Assembly: GCA_944391895.1 (NCBI GenBank) | Contig: CALXVF010000057.1 | Coordinates: 1 to 7,668, forward strand | DNA length: 7,668 nt | DNA from: an uncultured Clostridia bacterium | GTDB lineage: Bacteria > Bacillota > Clostridia > TANB77 > CAG-508 | Direction: 5' to 3' | Shown here: one piece after another, positions 4,375 to 7,668 of the stretch | Numbering within the stretch: position 1 is the stretch's first letter | Layout: each line of letters starts with the position of its first letter | Made by a program: the position numbers and the translations under genes | The notes under the pieces: generated by a model | Database searches by the model: none | Told to the model about the DNA's origin: nothing | The model's input: the letters and a program-made list of their open reading frames with translations, nothing else

Positions 4375-6162
4375 GTGAGATATAGTGATGAATTATTAGA
4401 AGAAATAAGAAGTCAAAATGATATTGTAGATGTCATATCACAATACGTTGTTTTAAAAAGAAGTGGAAGAAATTATTTTGGTCTATGTCCATTTCATAAT
4501 GAAAAGTCACCATCATTCTCAGTGTCACCAGATAAGCAAATATTTCACTGCTTTGGATGTGGTGTAGGTGGAAATGTTTTTCATTTCATTTCAAAAGTTG
4601 AAAATGTTAATTTCGTAGAAAGTGTTCAAATTTTAGCAGAACGAGCAGGAATTAATCTTCCAGCACTGGGAAGTTATGAAGACGAAAAAGTAGCTAAACT
4701 TAAAGCTAAGGTTTATGATGTAAACCAATTTGCAGCAGAATTTTATCATCAAAATTTATACAAACCAACTTCTAAAACTGGTCAAGAATACATAAAAAAG
4801 AGAAAATTAGACAATAATACATTAAAATCATTTATGATAGGTTTTTCAGGAGAATTTGATGAATTATATAAAGCTTTAAGAAAACAAGGTTTCGAAGATG
4901 AAGAAATTTTAGCTTCGGGTTTAGTAAACAAAAGTAGAGAAGGAATGTACATTGATAGATATAGACATAGAATAATGTTTCCAATACAAGATGTAAGAAA
5001 TAGAGTAATTGCATTTGGTGGAAGAGTATTAGATGATAGTAAGCCCAAATATATTAATTCTCCAGAAAATATTGTTTACAGTAAAGGAAGAAATCTATTT
5101 GGATTAAATGTAGCCAAAAAGAATAATCCAGGAATTATGAAAAGGCTTCTAATAGTTGAAGGATATATGGATGCGATATCTTTATTTCAAAGAGGAATTA
5201 CCAATGTTGTAGCTTCACTTGGTACAGCACTAACAGATGCACAAGGAAGGCTCTTACGAAAATCAACAGAGCAAGTTATTTTAGGATATGATGCTGATGG
5301 TGCAGGACAAGCAGCTATAATTAGAGGAATGGAAATTTTAAAAAGTATGGGATGCGACATTAGAGTACTTCAAATAAGTGGAGCAAAAGACCCAGATGAA
5401 TTCGTTATAAAATATGGGCCGGATAGATTTAGAAAATGTATGGATGATGCAATTTCGGTTGTAGAATATAAAGTAAAAAATCTAAAAAAGGATTTAAACT
5501 TAGAAAATACAAGTGATAAAATTAAATTTTTAAATGCAATCGCAAAAATTTTATCAGAAGTAGATAATAGCATGGAAAGAGAAGTATATGTAGAAAAAAT
5601 TTCTAAGAGCTATGATATTTCAAAAGAAGCAATTTATGCTGAAATAAATAAAAGACTATACTCTAATAATTCTGCTAATACTAAAGTGCTAGAAGCAAGA
5701 CCAAATATTGTTAGACCAAAGCAAGAAGAAAAAATAGATGAATTTTCAGCTAGAAGAGAACAAATGTTAATTTACTTACTTATAAACTATCCAAAAGAAA
5801 GTTTTACAAGAATAAAAAATGTTGTAAGCTTAGAAGATATTAAATCAGAAAAAAATAAAAATATAATTTCAATATTATATACAAAGTTAACTACTAATGA
5901 AAATGTAGAAAATATATTAAATTGGTTTGAAGATAATGAGGTTATTAATTATATAACAGGAATTTTGGCGTACGACTTTGAACTAACTGATATAGAAAAA
6001 GGAATAGAAGATATAGAAAATGTATATAAGAAAAATGCTTTAGTAAAAAGAAGAGATGAAATTATAAATAAATTAAATGATAGTACTCTAGCAAAAGATG
6101 AGGCTTTAGAACTAGGAAAAGAGTTAAATAACATCATAATAAACTTAGCTAAAATTAAGTAG
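4375..6162 (+). CDS. dnaG: DNA primase DnaG
   Basis: This 595-residue primase makes the RNA primers for replication and works with the DnaB-type helicase at the fork. Seen: an N-terminal CHC2 zinc-binding domain with ligands C38, H41, C59 and C62 (CPFH ... CFGC). The RNA polymerase core follows, with FGGR (214-217) and KPKYINSPE (223-231). The TOPRIM metal site has E262 in VEGYMD (261-266) and D306/D308 in YDADGAGQ (305-312), then KDPDEF (338-343). A divergent, Lys/Glu/Asn-rich C-terminus (about 440-595) corresponds to the helicase-binding domain. Length is typical for Firmicutes. The start is the GTG at 4375, chosen by the ribosome binding site at 4359-4365; the TTG at 4366 would add three residues. 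It is the first gene of an operon with rpoD, 19 nt downstream. All key residues are intact. Confidence 0.97.
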   Translation: MRYSDELLEEIRSQNDIVDVISQYVVLKRSGRNYFGLCPFHNEKSPSFSVSPDKQIFHCFGCGVGGNVFHFISKVENVNFVESVQILAERAGINLPALGSYEDEKVAKLKAKVYDVNQFAAEFYHQNLYKPTSKTGQEYIKKRKLDNNTLKSFMIGFSGEFDELYKALRKQGFEDEEILASGLVNKSREGMYIDRYRHRIMFPIQDVRNRVIAFGGRVLDDSKPKYINSPENIVYSKGRNLFGLNVAKKNNPGIMKRLLIVEGYMDAISLFQRGITNVVASLGTALTDAQGRLLRKSTEQVILGYDADGAGQAAIIRGMEILKSMGCDIRVLQISGAKDPDEFVIKYGPDRFRKCMDDAISVVEYKVKNLKKDLNLENTSDKIKFLNAIAKILSEVDNSMEREVYVEKISKSYDISKEAIYAEINKRLYSNNSANTKVLEARPNIVRPKQEEKIDEFSARREQMLIYLLINYPKESFTRIKNVVSLEDIKSEKNKNIISILYTKLTTNENVENILNWFEDNEVINYITGILAYDFELTDIEKGIEDIENVYKKNALVKRRDEIINKLNDSTLAKDEALELGKELNNIIINLAKIK

Positions 6163-6181
6163 GGGGTAAGGTTGAAAAGTT

Positions 6182-7363
6182 ATGAATAATAAATCAGAAA
6201 AGAAAGATGTCAAAGCAGCAATAAATTTAATAGATAGTGCTAGAATGGCACATAAAGAAAAGAAAAAAGAAGAGGAAACAAAAGAAAAAGATACTACAGA
6301 TATAGAAAAAATAATAAGTGATGTTAAGAAAAAAGGAAAAATAACATATGGGGAACTTGCTTCAAAACTAGGAGAAGCAAATGTAGACCAAATTGACCAA
6401 GTTTTTAATGCTTTTGAAAATATAGGAGTAGATGTTTTAAAAGATGACATCGAAGATATAGAACCAGATGCAGAAGAATTAGAAGAAGTAGAAGATATTC
6501 CTATAGAAGAACTAAATGTAGAAAATATAGAGGGTGTGGGAATAGATGACCCTGTAAGAATGTATTTAAGAGAGATTGGAAAAATACCTCTTTTAACATA
6601 TAGTCAAGAATTGGATTTAGCCAAAAGAATACTAGCAGGAGATGAAAGCGCAAAACAAAAACTTGCAGAATCAAACTTAAGATTGGTTGTAAGTATTGCT
6701 AAAAAATATGTTGGTAGAGGAATGTTGTTCTTAGACTTAATCCAAGAAGGAAATATGGGACTAATAAAAGCTGTAGAAAAATTTGATTATACAAAAGGAT
6801 ATAAATTTAGTACTTATGCAACATGGTGGATTAGACAAGCTATAACAAGAGCTATTGCAGACCAAGCAAGAACCATAAGAATACCAGTTCATATGGTAGA
6901 AACAATAAATAAATTAATCAGAACATCAAGACATTTGCTACAACAAAATGGTAGAGAACCTACACCTGAAGAAATAGCAAAAGAAATGGAAGTTTCAGTA
7001 GATAGAGTTATAGAAATTCAAAAAATAGCGCAAGACCCAGTATCGCTAGAAACACCAATAGGAGAAGAAGATGATAGCCATTTAGGAGATTTTATACAAG
7101 ATGAAGATTCTCCATCACCACAAGAATCAGCTTCATATACAATGCTTAGAGAACAATTAGATGAAGTCATGTCTACATTAACTCCTAGAGAAGCAAAAGT
7201 TCTAAGATTAAGATTTGGATTAGATGATGGAAAGGCTAGAACTCTTGAAGAAGTAGGAAAAGAATTTAATGTAACAAGGGAAAGAATTAGACAAATAGAA
7301 GCTAAAGCATTAAGAAAACTAAGACATCCAAGTAGAAGTAAAAAATTAAAAGAATATATGTAA
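6182..7363 (+). CDS. rpoD: Housekeeping RNA polymerase sigma factor RpoD (sigma-A)
   Basis: This 393-residue primary sigma factor directs RNA polymerase to -35/-10 promoters. Seen: a Lys/Glu-rich N-terminal extension (1-39), region 1.1 (about 40-88), an acidic linker (88-117), and region 1.2 (about 121-154, DDPVRMYLREIGKIPLL). Region 2 (about 160-240) has NLRLVVSIAKKY and the -10 recognition/melting segment YKFSTYATWWIRQAITRAIA (207-226). Region 3 (about 241-320) is next, then region 4 (about 325-393) with its helix-turn-helix TLEEVGKEFNVTRERIRQIE (354-373). Its length is close to that of B. subtilis SigA, and the full region 1.1 separates it from alternative sigma factors. It follows dnaG by 19 nt, with GGGGGTAAGG (6162-6171) as the ribosome binding region, and ends at a strong terminator. 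It is likely co-transcribed with dnaG, including from the sigma-H promoter. Confidence 0.97.
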   Translation: MNNKSEKKDVKAAINLIDSARMAHKEKKKEEETKEKDTTDIEKIISDVKKKGKITYGELASKLGEANVDQIDQVFNAFENIGVDVLKDDIEDIEPDAEELEEVEDIPIEELNVENIEGVGIDDPVRMYLREIGKIPLLTYSQELDLAKRILAGDESAKQKLAESNLRLVVSIAKKYVGRGMLFLDLIQEGNMGLIKAVEKFDYTKGYKFSTYATWWIRQAITRAIADQARTIRIPVHMVETINKLIRTSRHLLQQNGREPTPEEIAKEMEVSVDRVIEIQKIAQDPVSLETPIGEEDDSHLGDFIQDEDSPSPQESASYTMLREQLDEVMSTLTPREAKVLRLRFGLDDGKARTLEEVGKEFNVTRERIRQIEAKALRKLRHPSRSKKLKEYM

Positions 7364-7367
7364 TATA

Positions 7368-7405
7368 AATGTACTTTACTTAAGAGGTAAAGTACATTTT
7401 TTTTT
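7368..7405 (+). terminator. Strong Rho-independent terminator of dnaG-rpoD
   Basis: A perfect 12-bp stem, AATGTACTTTAC (7368-7379) with GTAAAGTACATT (7387-7398), and a 7-nt loop, running into nine T (7397-7405). It begins 5 nt after the rpoD stop. Confidence 0.95.
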
Positions 7406-7429
7406 GTCGAAAATTGTCAAGATTTGACA
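7405..7429. promoter_or_regulatory. Spo0A-box-like cluster and dyad between rpoD and the Rpn gene
   Basis: TGTCGAA (7405-7411) is an exact match to the Spo0A box core. Ten nt on, TGTCAAG (7415-7421) and, on the minus strand, TGTCAAA (7429-7423) resemble it. The latter two form the dyad TGTCAA-gat-TTGACA. The first box overlaps the end of the rpoD terminator, and the cluster lies 11 nt upstream of the -35 of the next gene, where an activator or repressor could act. Seven-base sites arise easily by chance; a different dyad-binding repressor is the alternative. Confidence 0.4.
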
Positions 7430-7440
7430 CACGATTTTCC

Positions 7441-7469
7441 TTGCAAAATGGAGAAAAATGGTATAGAAT
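7441..7469 (+). promoter_or_regulatory. Sigma-A promoter of the Rpn-family gene
   Basis: TTGCAA (7441-7446), a 17-nt spacer, then TAGAAT (7464-7469); 4 of 6 and 5 of 6 to consensus. A start near 7476 leaves an unusually long leader of about 100 nt. The palindrome ATGTATACAT (7468-7477) overlaps the -10 end and start site. Confidence 0.6.
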
Positions 7470-7485
7470 GTATACATAATATCAC

Positions 7486-7534
7486 ACATGATTTTTTTCA
7501 AGAAAATTCATTCATGTTATTTTTGTTCGAACAA
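7486..7534 (+). other. Structured 5' leader of the Rpn-family gene
   Basis: Two dyads lie in the presumed leader. ACATGA (7486-7491) pairs with TCATGT (7512-7517), with an inner TTTTC/GAAAA stem (7495-7499 with 7502-7506). TTGTTCGAACAA (7523-7534) is a perfect 12-bp palindrome. They end about 25 nt before the ribosome binding site. They could be a folded leader or binding sites; no known riboswitch is recognised. Confidence 0.4.
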
Positions 7535-7575
7535 TTAATTCAAGATATTAAATTTATTCAAAAGGAGAATCTTAT

Positions 7576-7668
7576 ATGAGTTCAGAAAACGAAAAACAAG
7601 ATTTATTAAAACCAAAAAACGATGTAGTGTTTCAAAGTTTATTTACTAAAAATAATGAAAAAATAACA
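7576..7668 (+). CDS. Rpn-family PD-(D/E)XK nuclease / putative transposase, N-terminal fragment (cut by window edge)
   Basis: Only 31 codons are visible, starting at the ATG at 7576 with AAAGGAGAA (7560-7568) 7 nt upstream. Seen: the peptide includes LLKPKNDVVFQSLFTKNNEK (residues 10-29). Known: L-x-P-K-N-D-(V/I)-V-F-(K/Q)-x-L-F is the N-terminal signature of the PDDEXK_2/Rpn family (PF12784 type). These proteins are annotated as recombination-promoting nucleases or transposases and are often multicopy in clostridial and other gut genomes. The catalytic D...(D/E)xK residues lie outside the window, so activity and completeness cannot be judged. It has its own promoter, separate from rpoD. Confidence 0.78.
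   Translation, partial: MSSENEKQDLLKPKNDVVFQSLFTKNNEKIT

Noticed and set aside
4349..4378. Nine-codon leader peptide MSKKKDCLK whose stop overlaps the dnaG GTG
   Set aside because: There is no ribosome binding site upstream, and the ATG lies at or before the predicted transcript starts. It could only be read as a leaderless ORF, so it is probably chance.

Overview
The window comes from a low-GC, spore-forming Firmicute, most likely a gut Clostridia member. The evidence is the strongly AT-rich sequence with AGA/ATA-heavy codon use, AGGAGG-type ribosome binding sites, TTG and GTG starts, an LPXTG surface protein, the start of a spoIVA-like sporulation gene, a sequence matching the sigma-H promoter consensus throughout, and a Spo0A-box-like cluster. 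The genus cannot be named from this sequence alone.

Layout. At the left edge the first 17 codons of a spoIVA-like gene run leftward. A 347-bp divergent intergenic region follows. It is mostly filled by a long imperfect palindrome (about 146-338) bracketed by an exact 8-bp direct repeat, and looks like a small non-autonomous mobile element (MITE-like). Rightward from 401 there is a two-gene overlapping operon: a eukaryotic-type (UAP1/UDPGP) UDP-sugar pyrophosphorylase, then a stand-alone left-handed beta-helix protein resembling the acetyltransferase half of GlmU. Together they resemble a GlmU rebuilt from two unrelated origins. Next, with its own -10 element, is a secreted, sortase-anchored protein (signal peptide, coiled coil, Big_2 domain, LPQTG), closed by a strong hairpin.

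The centre and right hold core information-processing genes. A CarD/CdnL-type RNA polymerase-binding regulator (TTG start, extended -10 promoter, own terminator) is followed by the dnaG-rpoD operon (primase and housekeeping sigma factor). The dnaG-rpoD upstream region holds a perfect 13-bp dyad and a sigma-H promoter match, which suggests sporulation-onset control as known for the Bacillus sigA operon. rpoD ends at a textbook terminator. Beyond it is a Spo0A-box-like cluster, a sigma-A promoter, a structured leader of about 100 nt, and the first 31 codons of an Rpn-family (PD-(D/E)XK, PF12784-like) nuclease/transposase gene cut by the window end.

Functional links: CarD (promoter opening), RpoD (promoter recognition) and DnaG (replication priming) are growth-control genes. 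The UAP/GlmU-like pair feeds amino-sugar nucleotides toward envelope synthesis, and the LPXTG protein is displayed on that envelope. No single undescribed system is obvious. The most unusual items are the palindromic element, the hybrid two-gene GlmU-like module, and the sporulation-type control sites around housekeeping genes.
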